Below are positions 1-9,141 of a DNA stretch of 64,000 nucleotides, piece after piece. The position numbers and the translations under genes were made by a program. The DNA is from Ochrobactrum sp. RH2CCR150. GTDB taxonomy: Bacteria; Pseudomonadota; Alphaproteobacteria; Rhizobiales; Rhizobiaceae. The stretch lies in NCBI GenBank assembly GCA_014138095.1, contig JACGXE010000020.1:1-64000 (forward strand), read 5' to 3'. Under the pieces are notes generated by a model that saw nothing but the letters and a program-made list of their open reading frames with translations, was not told where the DNA came from and did no database searches. Position 1 is the first letter of the stretch, and every line of letters starts with the position of its first letter.

Positions 1-261
1 GCTCTCTGGTGCCGCTACTGCTATGGCACGACGGACAGCGGGGCGGTCATCGAGCCGAATGATCCGTCATGGGATCGCCTGACCAAACAGGCAGCGCTTG
101 CCAAGGCCGATCCGGCTGCGTGGCTTTCCATGGATGATATTTTCGGGGCGCTTGCTGCCAATCCTGCCTATGTCGCCGCATTCAGTGCAGCACTGAAAGC
201 AATCTGGCAGAATGGTACGACCGAGACACTGGAACGTTACCTTGCAGGTCAGCAGCTCTGA
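1..261 (+). CDS. Mannitol dehydrogenase-family oxidoreductase, C-terminal end (partial)
   Basis: The window opens inside a plus-strand reading frame of 86 codons that ends in TGA. It begins ALWCRYCYGTTDSGAVIEP and continues with an NDPSWDRL stretch. A segment of the form ALWCRY-x-x-G followed by an acidic DP motif is typical of the C-terminal domain of the long-chain mannitol dehydrogenase family (mannitol 2-dehydrogenase, fructuronate reductase). These are cytoplasmic NAD-dependent enzymes that oxidise polyols to ketoses. The N-terminal NAD-binding domain lies outside the window, so the substrate cannot be assigned. It converges on the iron ABC ATPase gene, whose stop codon begins one base later. 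Confidence 0.72.
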   Translation, partial: ALWCRYCYGTTDSGAVIEPNDPSWDRLTKQAALAKADPAAWLSMDDIFGALAANPAYVAAFSAALKAIWQNGTTETLERYLAGQQL

Positions 262-1041
262 CTAGAGAGGAGCGGCAATCAGATGCCCGGTTGCGGCGTG
301 GCGCATGACTTCCATCGGCACGCCGTAAATCTCTTGTAGCCGCTTGGGCTCCATCACGCCTTCAGGTGTCGACTGGGCGATCAGGCGGCCGCTGTGCAGC
401 GCAAAAATGGAATCGCAAAAGCGCGCGGCCATGTTCACATCGTGCAGCACGATGAAAACGCTCAATTCCTTTTCCTGCGACAGCTTGCGTACCAGCGACA
501 GAACTTCGAGCTGATGGGCAATATCGAGCGCCGATGTCGGCTCATCGAGAAGCAGGCACTGCGCATCCTGCGCCACCAGCATGGCCAGCCAGACGCGCTG
601 GCGTTCACCACCGGAAAGCGTATCGACAAGCCGGTCGGCAAAGGGTGCGATGCCGGTCAGCTCGATAGCCTCTTCCACCTTGGCCCGGTCGGTCTCGCCA
701 AACCGGCCCAATGCGCCGTGCCACGGATAGCGACCAAGCGCGACCAGTTCCTTGACCAGCATTCCCGATGCGGATGCCGTTTGCTGCGGCAGATAAGCAA
801 GCTTGCGTGCAAATTCGCGGTCGCCCCATTGGTCGAGACGCTTGCCGGCAAAATGAATTGCGCCGCCCGAAGCGAGCTGCTGTCGGGCCAGGATTTTGAG
901 CAGCGTCGACTTGCCGGAGCCATTATGTCCGATCAAAGCCGTCACGCTTCCTGCCGGTATCGACATGGTCAGGGGCTGCAACAAGGTGCGCCCGGCAACC
1001 GAAAAGCTGACATTCTCAAGTTCGAACAAGTTGGAAGTCAT
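262..1041 (-). CDS. fhuC: Iron-siderophore ABC transporter ATP-binding protein (FhuC/FecE family)
   Basis: This 259-residue protein is the ATPase of a ferric-siderophore importer and works on the cytoplasmic face of a FhuB-type permease. Visible motifs are Walker A GHNGSGKST at residues 38-46, signature LSGGERQR at 142-149, Walker B CLLLDEP at 162-168, and an H-loop LHD near residue 199. Its length is normal for FhuC. I start at the ATG after an AAGGACAG ribosome-binding site; the open frame extends far upstream but is not plausible there. It is divergent from the AraC regulator gene. It is the only FhuC-type ATPase near two fused permeases (5317-7290 and 12537-14567), so it probably energises both. 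The ATPase function is certain; the hydroxamate specificity is inferred from neighbours. Confidence 0.9.
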   Translation of the reverse strand: MTSNLFELENVSFSVAGRTLLQPLTMSIPAGSVTALIGHNGSGKSTLLKILARQQLASGGAIHFAGKRLDQWGDREFARKLAYLPQQTASASGMLVKELVALGRYPWHGALGRFGETDRAKVEEAIELTGIAPFADRLVDTLSGGERQRVWLAMLVAQDAQCLLLDEPTSALDIAHQLEVLSLVRKLSQEKELSVFIVLHDVNMAARFCDSIFALHSGRLIAQSTPEGVMEPKRLQEIYGVPMEVMRHAATGHLIAAPL

Positions 1042-1113
1042 CAATCTCTGTCCTTTTGGCAGATGGAAGCCATGCAATAACGCGGCTTTTCGAAAGTTGC
1101 CACAAAAACATGA

Positions 1114-2079
1114 GTGAGTTATACATATTTTGAGCATGTCAAAACGCAAAGCCGTCTCGCATGTGCAGGAAATGCTCGCAATCGTGGCCTTGGGAAAGAT
1201 CAGTTGGGTTTCCATCCGCATATGAAAAGCCGGATCGAAGACGTCACTTTGCTTGACGATCTTCATTATCGCGTCTGGAACGGCGCGATTGCCGACGTGT
1301 GGTCTGTCGAATGCGGTCCCGGCGCGCGCGGCGAATATGTTTCGCAAGCGCCACGCCTGTTTCTCGTCTGCGAAAGTCAGGGCGCGCTCGATATCCGTCC
1401 CGGCAGCAAGGGGCGTGCGGTCGCGCAAGGCGTGAACCCGTCGCGCCTCTGCTATATTCCGGCGGGCATGACGATCTGGAGCGAGAGTGCAAGGCCGGGC
1501 AAGCTCAAGCATCTCGATCTGCATCTGGACATCAACACGCTTCAGCAGCGCTTTGGCGGTGCGCTCGACAGAGCTGCGATTGAGCGTCCACGACTGTTGT
1601 TTTCCAATACCAAGATTGAACAGATCGGCGGGCTTATGGCGGAGGAGTGCCTGTCCAATGCGCCGTTGCACGATCTCTATGGCGAAGGCCTGATCAACGC
1701 GCTGGTTGCGGAATTGTTTGGAGCGGAAGTGCAACCGCGGGCGGGGGCGAGCAAGCTTTCTCCGTGGCGGCTGCGGCGCGTGACCGATTTCATCGAGGAT
1801 AATTACGCGCGCATTATCCGCTTGCAGGAACTGGCCGATCTGGCAGGCTTGTCGGAGACGTATTTTTGCAGCGCCTTCAAGGCATCGACTGGGGTTTCGC
1901 CGCACAGCTGGCAGATGGAGCGGCGCATTGCGCGGGCGCAAGTGCTGCTGCTTCAGGCGCACACGCCATTGCCGCATATTGCGGCGCTGGTCGGGTTCTC
2001 CGATCAGGCCCATTTCACCCGTGTTTTCAAGAAACAGACCGGCACTACACCTGCCGCTTGGCTGAAGCAGCAATTGTAA
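1114..2079 (+). CDS. AraC-family transcriptional regulator of siderophore uptake
   Basis: This is a 321-residue protein if the GTG at 1114 is used, or 285 residues from the ATG at 1222; no strong ribosome-binding site decides between them. The C-terminal ~100 residues form the AraC/XylS double helix-turn-helix, with LQELADLAGLSETYFCSAFK and the second helix region VGFSDQAHFTRVFKKQTG. The N-terminal half would be a ligand-sensing domain. It sits between the divergent ATPase gene and a TonB-dependent receptor. AraC regulators in this position (PchR type) usually activate the receptor when the cognate ferric siderophore enters the cell; that role here is inferred. It is not part of the FecI/FecR circuit further along. 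Confidence 0.82.
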   Translation: MSYTYFEHVKTQSRLACAGNARNRGLGKDQLGFHPHMKSRIEDVTLLDDLHYRVWNGAIADVWSVECGPGARGEYVSQAPRLFLVCESQGALDIRPGSKGRAVAQGVNPSRLCYIPAGMTIWSESARPGKLKHLDLHLDINTLQQRFGGALDRAAIERPRLLFSNTKIEQIGGLMAEECLSNAPLHDLYGEGLINALVAELFGAEVQPRAGASKLSPWRLRRVTDFIEDNYARIIRLQELADLAGLSETYFCSAFKASTGVSPHSWQMERRIARAQVLLLQAHTPLPHIAALVGFSDQAHFTRVFKKQTGTTPAAWLKQQL

Positions 2080-2265
2080 TATCGCAACAGTCTCGATTGC
2101 TTTTTTACCGCGCGCTGAGATGAGCTGAAAATCGTTCAATTTGGCGGAAGAATGAACAATCCCGCCGCATAATCTTGATATAAGCACTCATATTAACGAG
2201 CCCGTCTGCGGGGTCGCGGGAGCCTGTGAAGGTTCGCGTTTTTATCCTTTGAGGGGTCACATCAT

Positions 2266-4419
2266 ATGCCGTCGATGAAGCATAATCTTCTCGTCCTGCT
2301 GGCAAGCGGTACCGCGCTTGCCGCCATTCCTGCATTTGCGCAGGAAGCCGCCAAGCCCCTCGAGCTGAACACGGTTGTCATCCAGTCGGATGGCAATGGC
2401 GGCACCACGCGCGCCGAAGCTCTCGGACCGGTCAAGGGCTTTGTCCCGCGTGCGACGACCACCGGTTCGAAAGACAGTGTTGCAATCGACAAGATCCCGC
2501 AATCCGTATCGGTTGTCGGTCGCGATCAGATGGATGCGCTCGGCGCGCAGAAGATCGACGAAGCCTTGCGCTATACGCCCGGCGTGCTGGCGCAGCCTTT
2601 CGGCGTCGATAACGACACCAACTGGCTTTACATTCGCGGCTTCGATGCGACGGCCAACGGCACCTATCTCGATGGGTTGCAGAATTTCAGCTACGGCTTC
2701 GGCGGCTATTTCATCGACAGTTTCGGGATCGAGCGCATCGACGTCCTGCGCGGCCCGGCATCCGCCCTTTATGGCGGCGCCAATCCGGGCGGTATCGTGA
2801 ACTATATCAGCAAGCGCCCGACCGGAGAGCGTCTGCGCTATCTCGAGGCAGGCATCAACAGCTATGGCAATGGCTATCTCGGCTTCGACATTGGCGACAA
2901 GGCAACGGAGACGGTCAATTACCGCGTCAATGGCAAGATTCAGGGCGGCGACAACTACACGGATTTCTCCAAGGAATTTCGCGGCGTCATCTCGCCGAGC
3001 ATCGAATATAAGCCGGATGAATCGACCAGCCTCACCATTCTGGCCAACTATACTCATCTCGACCTGACACATGATGGCGGCTTTCTGCCTTACTATGGCA
3101 CGGTGGTGCCGACAGAGTTCGGCAAGATTTCGCGCAAGGCCAATTTTACCGAGCCGGATGTCGATTCCTATGACCGCGAGCAGCTATCGATCGGCTATGA
3201 GTTCGAACATACATTCGACAGTGACTGGACGATCCGCCAGAACGTCCGCTACGGCTTTGCGCATGTGAAGGAGCACAGCCTCTATCCATATGGATATGAC
3301 GGTTTCCTTGATCAGCCGACGGCGGGTAATCCGTATCTGTCTCGCATCAACTTCAAGCACGATACGACGGTAAACACCTTCCAGGCCGACAACCAGCTTG
3401 AAGGCAAGGTGACGACCGGGGCCATCGACCACAATCTGCTGTTCGGCGCGGAGTACCGGTATTTCCGCATCGACCAGATGCAGCAGACCGGCGGCGCGAC
3501 GATCATCGACGCCTATAACCCGGTTTACGGTGAGCCGCAGGGCCCGATGTGGGATCCCTATATCGATCAGGATCTGCGTCGTAATCAGGTGGGTGTCTAT
3601 GCGCAGGACCGCATGGAATTCGGCGATGGATGGATACTGACGCTGAACGGTCGCTATGATCATGTCTGGACCGAGGCTTCGGGTCTGCCGAGCTTCGAAT
3701 ATGACACGGGCCGTTTTTCGGGTCGTGCGGGTCTCGGCTACGAATTTGAAAACGGCATTACGCCTTATGTCAGCGCCGCGACCTTCTTTAATCCGATCAT
3801 CGAGACCCTGTATGACGGCAGCTATGCCAAGCCTGAAACTGGTGTTCAGTACGAAGCGGGTGTCAAATATCGTCCGGAATTCTTCGACGGCCTGATCACC
3901 GCGTCCTTCTTTGATCTGACCAAGGAAAACTCGCTGACCGGTTCCAGCTTTGCCCGCGAACAGCTTGGCAAGGTTAATTCGCGCGGCTTCGAACTTGAAG
4001 TGCAGGCCAATGTTGCCGACGACTGGAAGGTCACTGCGAGCGTTACCGCCTATGATCTGAAGGTCAAGGAAAACGCTTCGGATGAATCGCTTGTCGGCAA
4101 GCGCCCTTATCTTCTGCCGGAACAGCAGGCTTCGCTCTTCGTCGAATACAAGGTGCCTGAAGGCGTGCTCAAGGGCGTCACGCTCGGCGGCGGCGTGCGC
4201 TATGTCGGTTCGTCCTATGCCGACGAGCAGAACACGCTCAAGGTGCCAGCTGTGGCACTTGCCGATTTGAAACTCGGCTACGAAAAGGATAATTGGGGCA
4301 TTGATCTCAACGTGACCAATCTGTTCGACAAGGATTATGTCGCTGGATGTCAGGGCGTCTATGTCTGCGGTTATGGCGAAGGCAGGAAGGCTTTGCTCAA
4401 GGTGCACACCAAGTGGTGA
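2266..4419 (+). CDS. TonB-dependent siderophore receptor (FhuA-like), set 1
   Basis: This 717-residue outer-membrane receptor imports a ferric siderophore using TonB energy. A Sec signal peptide ends near residue 26 (AIPAFAQ). The plug domain follows, including DKIPQSVSVVGRDQM and the RIDVLRGPASALYG motif of siderophore receptors. The rest is a beta-barrel ending in an aromatic residue (HTKW). A C-terminal Cys pair (CQGVYVC followed by GYGEGR) is typical of the FhuA/FoxA hydroxamate branch. It lacks the N-terminal STN signalling domain present in the second receptor of this window. The start follows a GAGGGG ribosome-binding site. It is followed after 28 bases by its binding-protein gene. The exact ligand is unknown. 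Confidence 0.9.
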   Translation: MPSMKHNLLVLLASGTALAAIPAFAQEAAKPLELNTVVIQSDGNGGTTRAEALGPVKGFVPRATTTGSKDSVAIDKIPQSVSVVGRDQMDALGAQKIDEALRYTPGVLAQPFGVDNDTNWLYIRGFDATANGTYLDGLQNFSYGFGGYFIDSFGIERIDVLRGPASALYGGANPGGIVNYISKRPTGERLRYLEAGINSYGNGYLGFDIGDKATETVNYRVNGKIQGGDNYTDFSKEFRGVISPSIEYKPDESTSLTILANYTHLDLTHDGGFLPYYGTVVPTEFGKISRKANFTEPDVDSYDREQLSIGYEFEHTFDSDWTIRQNVRYGFAHVKEHSLYPYGYDGFLDQPTAGNPYLSRINFKHDTTVNTFQADNQLEGKVTTGAIDHNLLFGAEYRYFRIDQMQQTGGATIIDAYNPVYGEPQGPMWDPYIDQDLRRNQVGVYAQDRMEFGDGWILTLNGRYDHVWTEASGLPSFEYDTGRFSGRAGLGYEFENGITPYVSAATFFNPIIETLYDGSYAKPETGVQYEAGVKYRPEFFDGLITASFFDLTKENSLTGSSFAREQLGKVNSRGFELEVQANVADDWKVTASVTAYDLKVKENASDESLVGKRPYLLPEQQASLFVEYKVPEGVLKGVTLGGGVRYVGSSYADEQNTLKVPAVALADLKLGYEKDNWGIDLNVTNLFDKDYVAGCQGVYVCGYGEGRKALLKVHTKW

Positions 4420-4447
4420 TGCGCCGGTTCTGGCCGCGCGTTCCGTC

Positions 4448-5320
4448 ATGACAGTCACCCGTCGCACGGTTCTCGGTTTTGCAGGCGCCCTTTTCGTGGC
4501 GCCTGCACTGCGTTCGGCCCATGCCGCATCAACGCATTTTGCCGTGATCGACTGGGCCATGCTGGAGACCGCGCTGGCCATCGGCGCTGTGCCGGCAGCA
4601 GCGTCAGAACTGCGCCAGTACCGGCAGATGCAGCTTGAACCGGTGGTGCCGGAAAGTGTCGCCGATCTCGGTTTGCGCGGCGCACCCAATCTCGAGCTGC
4701 TGCGCATGATCGAGCCGGATCTGATCGTCGCGTCCAACTTCTATGAATATCAGCGTGCAGCCCTTGAACGCATTGCGCCGGTCTTCGCGCCGACTGTCTA
4801 CAGCGCGGGTCAACCGCCCTATGCAATGCTGGAAGAGGCGACACTGAACCTTGGCGAAAAGCTCGGTCTGGCTGCCGAAGCCCGCGCCTTTGTTGCGACG
4901 GTCGCGCGCGAGATTGCCGAGGCGCGCCAGCATTTCGCATCAGCTTCCGGGCATAAGGTCTTCGTCATCAGTCTGGGTGATGCCCGCCATTTTCGCGCAT
5001 TTGGTCGCGATAGTCTGTTTGGCGACGTGCTGGTTCGGCTTGGTTTCGAAAATGCGTGGGCGCAGGACACAAGCTATTCAGCCGCAGCGCCGGTGGGGTT
5101 GGAGCAGTTGGCCCAAACGCCGGACGCATCCATCGTGGTCATCGGCCCGACCGATCCCGAAACGCTCTATCGTTTGCCGCAGAATTCCCTATGGAATGCG
5201 CTGCCAGCCGTCCGTGATAAGCGCGTGCTGTTCCTGCCACCGCTCGACCATTTCGGCGGACTGCCAGCGGCACGCCGCTTTACCCAGCTTCTCCGTGAAT
5301 ACTGGAAGGCCAGCCTATGA
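4448..5320 (+). CDS. Iron-siderophore periplasmic binding protein (FhuD-like), set 1
   Basis: This is a 290-residue periplasmic substrate-binding protein of the FhuD/FecB fold. It has a Tat-type leader: TRRTVLGF near the N-terminus, then a hydrophobic stretch and cleavage around SAHA. The FhuD-type pattern MLETALAIGAVPAA, then EPDLIVASNFYEYQ, then a terminal PPLDHFGGLPAARRF is visible. It delivers the ferric siderophore from the receptor to the permease. The open frame extends upstream to 4337, but the ATG at 4448 puts the twin arginine at the right place and leaves the receptor gene intact. Its stop overlaps the permease start by four bases (ATGA), so the two are translationally coupled. Confidence 0.88.
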   Translation: MTVTRRTVLGFAGALFVAPALRSAHAASTHFAVIDWAMLETALAIGAVPAAASELRQYRQMQLEPVVPESVADLGLRGAPNLELLRMIEPDLIVASNFYEYQRAALERIAPVFAPTVYSAGQPPYAMLEEATLNLGEKLGLAAEARAFVATVAREIAEARQHFASASGHKVFVISLGDARHFRAFGRDSLFGDVLVRLGFENAWAQDTSYSAAAPVGLEQLAQTPDASIVVIGPTDPETLYRLPQNSLWNALPAVRDKRVLFLPPLDHFGGLPAARRFTQLLREYWKASL

Positions 5321-7290
5321 CGGAGAATAGATTTGCAGGCATCAAGCCGATCCTGTTCTGGGGGCTGCTCGCCCTTGTCGCGGCTCTTATGGCCGCCTTC
5401 GAGTTCACGCGTGCGTTGAATGCCCCTGCCAGTTCGCCTGAATTACTGGCGCTGCATCGGGTCATTGCATTCGACACCGTTCTGCCGCGCAATGCCATGG
5501 CGCTGATCTGCGGGGCAGGTCTTGGGCTTTCGGGTTTGCTGTTGCAGCAGGTCTTGCGCAATCCCCTCGCCGAACCTTCGACACTCGGCATTGCTGCCGG
5601 GGCGCAGTTCGCCATGACGGCTGGCATGCTCTATCTGCCTGTGGCGTTGATCTCCCGCGAATGGCTGGCACTGGTGGGCGGTCTGGCAGCGGTCAGTCTG
5701 GTGCTGGGGCTCAACTGGAAACGCTCGCTGGAACCGGCTTCTGTCATTCTCTGCGGCATGATCGTTTCGCTGACCGCAACGGCGGCAAGCACGGCGCTCA
5801 TTCTGGCCAATGGCGAATATGTCTTTTCACTGTTCGTCTGGGGTGGCGGCTCGCTGGAACAGCAAAGCTGGGGGCCGGGCGTTTCAGTTGGCCTTCGGGT
5901 TCTGATCGGCGGCGGCGTTGCCTTCTTCCTGCTGCGCCCACTGACATTGCTGGCGCTCGACAATGCCAATGCGCGCAGTCTCGGCCTGTCGCTGGCGGCA
6001 AGCCGCCTTCTGGTGATTGCCATTGCCGTCTGGCTGGCGGCCAGCATCACCGCCGAGGTTGGCATATTGGGCTTTGTCGGTCTGGTCGCACCCACGCTGG
6101 CGCAGCTGTCCGGCGCGCGGCGTCTCAAAACAAAGCTGATCGTAGCACCTGCCATTGGGGCAGTTTTGCTCTGGCTGACTGACGGCTGTGTCAGCCTGTT
6201 GCAAACTGTCACCGGCGACCGCCTGCCGGTGGGCGCTGCGACCGCACTGCTTGGCGGTCCATTGCTGCTGTGGATGCTGCCGCGTCTGCGCATGTTCGAA
6301 TGGCCAGCCGGTCAGAGCGAAACGAACGCGGTTCGCCTGAAACGCACGGGGCTTTTCTTCGCCGTTCTGCTTGTACTTGTCCTACTTGCTGCTGCCATTA
6401 CGCTCAGTCTCGGTCGGGGGCAGGACGGTTTTGTCCTTGCCCGTGGTGAACTGTTCGACGCGCTTTTCGACTGGCGCTTGCAAAGGCTTGCTCTGGCCGG
6501 GCTCTCGGGCGGTATGCTGGCATTGGCCGGGGCCATTCTCCAGCGCATGACCGGCAATTCGCTCGCCAGTCCGGAAATTCTGGGCGTCGGCCTTGGTGCG
6601 GGTGGCGGTCTGGCGGTGGTTCTGCTGCTGCCGGTTGCGGGCCTGTCCATGCAATGGTTCGGCGCTTCCATCGGGTCGGTACTGGCGCTGATCTTCATTC
6701 TGGCCGTTGCAGCGCGCAGCGGCTTCGGCGCTGAAAAGCTGCTTCTGGCCGGTGTCGGACTTGGCGCGATGGTCAGCTCCATTCTGACAGCCATTATTGC
6801 AACCGGCTCTCCACAGGCCTTTGTCCTGCTCGGCTGGTTAAGCGGCACCGGCGCGCAGGCGACGCCGATGCAGCTTTGGCTGGCGGCAATCGCATTGGCG
6901 GCGGGGTTTGCCCTTCTGCTCACCCTGTCGCGCTGGCTCGATATTCTGCCGCTCGGTTCGGTGACAATGCGGAGTCTTGGTCTTTCGCTCATCCTGCCGC
7001 GTCTTGTGATCGTGCTGATTGCAGCGCTTCTGACGGCCATCGCGTCCATGATGGTTGGGCCGCTCTCGTTTGTCGGGCTGATTGCTCCACATCTGGCGCG
7101 CAATGTCGGCCTGCATACGCCGAAGCGCTTCCTGACGGCATCCATGCTGATCGGTGCTTTGATGATGGTCAGCGCAGACTGGCTCGCGCGGATGGTGGCC
7201 TTCCCCTATAACCTGCCGCTCGGCCTGTTCGCCTCGCTTCTGGGTGGGGCCTGCTTCATTGCGCTCCTGGCGCGCCGCAGTTCCCTATAA
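5317..7290 (+). CDS. fhuB: Fused iron-siderophore ABC permease (FhuB-type), set 1
   Basis: This 657-residue inner-membrane permease is two FecCD/BtuC domains in tandem, the FhuB arrangement, so one polypeptide forms the whole channel. The first half carries LLLQQVLRNPLAEPSTLGI and GLVAPTLAQ; the second repeats the pattern with ILQRMTGNSLASPEILGV and GLIAPHLARNVG. Some 18-20 hydrophobic segments are evident. The gly-rich cytoplasmic loops that contact the ATPase are present in both halves. It overlaps the binding-protein gene by four bases. No ATPase gene follows; the divergent fhuC gene at 262-1041 is the likely partner. Confidence 0.9.
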   Translation: MTENRFAGIKPILFWGLLALVAALMAAFEFTRALNAPASSPELLALHRVIAFDTVLPRNAMALICGAGLGLSGLLLQQVLRNPLAEPSTLGIAAGAQFAMTAGMLYLPVALISREWLALVGGLAAVSLVLGLNWKRSLEPASVILCGMIVSLTATAASTALILANGEYVFSLFVWGGGSLEQQSWGPGVSVGLRVLIGGGVAFFLLRPLTLLALDNANARSLGLSLAASRLLVIAIAVWLAASITAEVGILGFVGLVAPTLAQLSGARRLKTKLIVAPAIGAVLLWLTDGCVSLLQTVTGDRLPVGAATALLGGPLLLWMLPRLRMFEWPAGQSETNAVRLKRTGLFFAVLLVLVLLAAAITLSLGRGQDGFVLARGELFDALFDWRLQRLALAGLSGGMLALAGAILQRMTGNSLASPEILGVGLGAGGGLAVVLLLPVAGLSMQWFGASIGSVLALIFILAVAARSGFGAEKLLLAGVGLGAMVSSILTAIIATGSPQAFVLLGWLSGTGAQATPMQLWLAAIALAAGFALLLTLSRWLDILPLGSVTMRSLGLSLILPRLVIVLIAALLTAIASMMVGPLSFVGLIAPHLARNVGLHTPKRFLTASMLIGALMMVSADWLARMVAFPYNLPLGLFASLLGGACFIALLARRSSL

Positions 7291-7434
7291 AATGTGATAT
7301 TTTTGATACATGCGGTTTGGAAAGCTTGGCTGTCCAGCCCCTGTTCGCAGGCTGATGGAACGCTGGCTTATCAGTGGAAGCCTATGTTTTGTTTGTAAAA
7401 ACATGACTATTCAACACATGATTTTATCTGACTC

Positions 7435-7451
7435 GTTGGAATACTTCTAAA
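7435..7451. promoter_or_regulatory. Possible Irr-type iron control element upstream of fecI
   Basis: The sequence GTTGGAA-TAC-TTCTAAA resembles the rhizobial iron control element TTTAGAA-N3-TTCTAAA: the right half matches 7 of 7 and the left half 5 of 7. It lies about 75 bases before the fecI start, in the 236-base gap after the first permease gene. Irr-dependent control of iron uptake is known in Brucella and Bradyrhizobium. The match is by eye, so this is a suggestion only. Confidence 0.35.
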
Positions 7452-7526
7452 TCACTGTGATTGCATGAGATTTTGCGAAACGCTATTGCCGATGCAGAGC
7501 AATATGTCTGCGGGGATCGCGATAGA

Positions 7527-8036
7527 ATGACCTCACGGCTGTGGGATCTGACTGAACTTTACGAGAGCGAACAGGTTGGTCTGCGCGCTTTCGTGCGGCG
7601 CATCGTCGGCAATACGGCGACCGCGGAAGATGTCGTCCAGCAGGCCTTTCTCAACATGCTGTCGCGGCCGGATGACGGCTCACGCGATGGTGCTCCGGGC
7701 GCGGCCTATGTCAAACGCGCCGCACGCAATCTGGCTCTCAATCACCTGCGCGATGCGCGCCGCCGCTCCGATGTGGAGATTGAAGATGACGCGCCGGAGC
7801 GTTATGCCGACAGCACGCCTTCGCCGGAAATCACTGCACTTTATCGCAGCGAGCTGCGCCGTCTTTTGCAGGCCATTGCAGACTTGCCGCCACGTCGCCG
7901 TGAGGCTTTCGTCCTCAACAGGATCGAAGGCCTGACTTACGACGAAGTTGCCGAGCGTATGGGAATTTCGCGCAATACGGTTATAACCCAGATTGTGGCG
8001 GCTCTAGCCGAACTCGACAAACGGCTCTCCGCCTAG
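7527..8036 (+). CDS. fecI: ECF sigma factor, FecI family
   Basis: This 169-residue extracytoplasmic-function sigma factor would direct transcription of the adjacent receptor gene. Region 2 is visible as LRAFVRRIVGNTATAEDVVQ, and region 4 as LPPRRREAFVLNRIEGLTYDE followed by a helix-turn-helix ending RNTVITQIVAAL. The frame opens at a TTG (7461), but the ATG at 7527 gives the usual FecI length and has GGGGA about ten bases upstream. FecR follows after 27 bases. The set (FecI, FecR, receptor with STN domain) is the standard cell-surface signalling unit: ferric-siderophore binding outside releases the sigma factor inside. Confidence 0.9.
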   Translation: MTSRLWDLTELYESEQVGLRAFVRRIVGNTATAEDVVQQAFLNMLSRPDDGSRDGAPGAAYVKRAARNLALNHLRDARRRSDVEIEDDAPERYADSTPSPEITALYRSELRRLLQAIADLPPRRREAFVLNRIEGLTYDEVAERMGISRNTVITQIVAALAELDKRLSA

Positions 8037-8063
8037 GAAGAGCCAAGGCAGTTGTGGACAGGC

Positions 8064-8993
8064 ATGAAGGATTTCGAGACCGACCCGGTTTTCATGAAGG
8101 CGCTGGAATGGTTCGTGCTTTTGCAGGATACCGCCGTCAGCGCTGATGACCGGCGCGCGTTCTCGACCTGGATGGCATCCGATCCGGCGCACCGTGTTGC
8201 TTATGAGCGTGCGCAAGTCCTGTGGCAGCGTTTCGATGCTGTAAAACCCGAATATGACAGGTACAAGGGCTCGAACCGCGTCAGCAGGCGTGGGGTCGTT
8301 CTGGGCGGGCTTGCGGCGCTGGTGTTGGCGCCGGGCGCCTATATGCTGTCGCGCCCTGGTTTGTTTGCGACCTACAAGACTGGTGTGGGCGAGCGCCGCA
8401 GCTTTACCCTTGCCGATGGCAGCACGGTGGTGCTTGGCAGCTATTCCGCCCTTTCGGTCGATTTTTCCGACAAGCGCCGCGATCTGGTGCTGCATCAGGG
8501 GCAGGGCTTTTTTCAGGTTGCTGCCGATGCGGCGCGCCCTTTTGTAGTTTCCGCCAAAGGCGGCACCATCACCGCGCTGGGCACGGCCTTCGATGTCAAG
8601 CTGGACGAAGATGCGGTTACCGTTTCCGTGGTTGAACATGCGGTGTCGGTGGCCTTTGGCGATACCGCGCCGGTGCGGCTCGACGAAGGCTGGCAGCTGA
8701 CGTTCGGAGGTGACACTATCGCCGCGCCGCACCGCGCCGACAGTCAGATTGTCGAAGCATGGCGCAATGACCGCGTGATCTTCGAAGATGTGCCGCTGCG
8801 CCGTGTGCTGACGGAATTGGAACGTTATCGCCGGGGTAGGATTTTCCTGACCGATGCTGAAATCGGCAATATGCCAGTAACGGCGATTTTCGATACGCGC
8901 GATGCGGAAGCGGCGCTTGCCACCATTGCGGAAACCCTTCCCGTCAAGGTTATGAACGCTTCCGGCTGGGTAACAGTCGTCACGCGACGTTAA
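8064..8993 (+). CDS. fecR: FecR-type anti-sigma factor / sigma regulator
   Basis: This 309-residue inner-membrane protein relays the receptor signal to FecI. The N-terminal cytoplasmic part (ALEWFVLLQDTAVSADDRRA, then DPAHRVAYERAQ) is the domain that binds sigma. One transmembrane segment follows an arginine pair (VVLGGLAALVLAPGAYML). The periplasmic FecR domain includes GERRSFTLADGSTVVLGSYS and the GTAFDVK motif. A C-terminal secretin/STN-like module (DVPLRRVLTELERY) contacts the receptor N-terminus. I start at ATG 8064, not the in-frame TTG at 8052. The 148 bases between this gene and the receptor should hold the FecI-dependent promoter, but I could not identify it with confidence. Confidence 0.9.
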   Translation: MKDFETDPVFMKALEWFVLLQDTAVSADDRRAFSTWMASDPAHRVAYERAQVLWQRFDAVKPEYDRYKGSNRVSRRGVVLGGLAALVLAPGAYMLSRPGLFATYKTGVGERRSFTLADGSTVVLGSYSALSVDFSDKRRDLVLHQGQGFFQVAADAARPFVVSAKGGTITALGTAFDVKLDEDAVTVSVVEHAVSVAFGDTAPVRLDEGWQLTFGGDTIAAPHRADSQIVEAWRNDRVIFEDVPLRRVLTELERYRRGRIFLTDAEIGNMPVTAIFDTRDAEAALATIAETLPVKVMNASGWVTVVTRR

Positions 8994-9141
8994 CCTGACA
9001 AAAATTATCAAAAATATTTTCCAGTCCGATCATTAGTTTGCGCTTCCGAGGTGTCTAACCATCTGAGGGGCTGCTTGGCGGCCGCCATGAAACGGAGTTT
9101 CTCGCCCGTCGGCGGGGGTGTCAGACATTGGGGATTGCAGC

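Noticed and set aside
2080..2265. Riboswitch or structured leader before the first receptor
   Set aside because: Only short, weak complementarities were visible, with no recognised cobalamin or other riboswitch core.
3184..4737. 517-codon minus-strand open frame opposite the first TonB receptor
   Set aside because: It is antisense to a well-supported receptor and spans into the next gene. Its translation resembles no family and its residue use is that of a reverse-strand shadow in GC-rich DNA.
8994..9141. FecI-dependent promoter before the second receptor
   Set aside because: A GTCT-like -10 occurs near 9050, but I could not find a matching -35 at a convincing distance.
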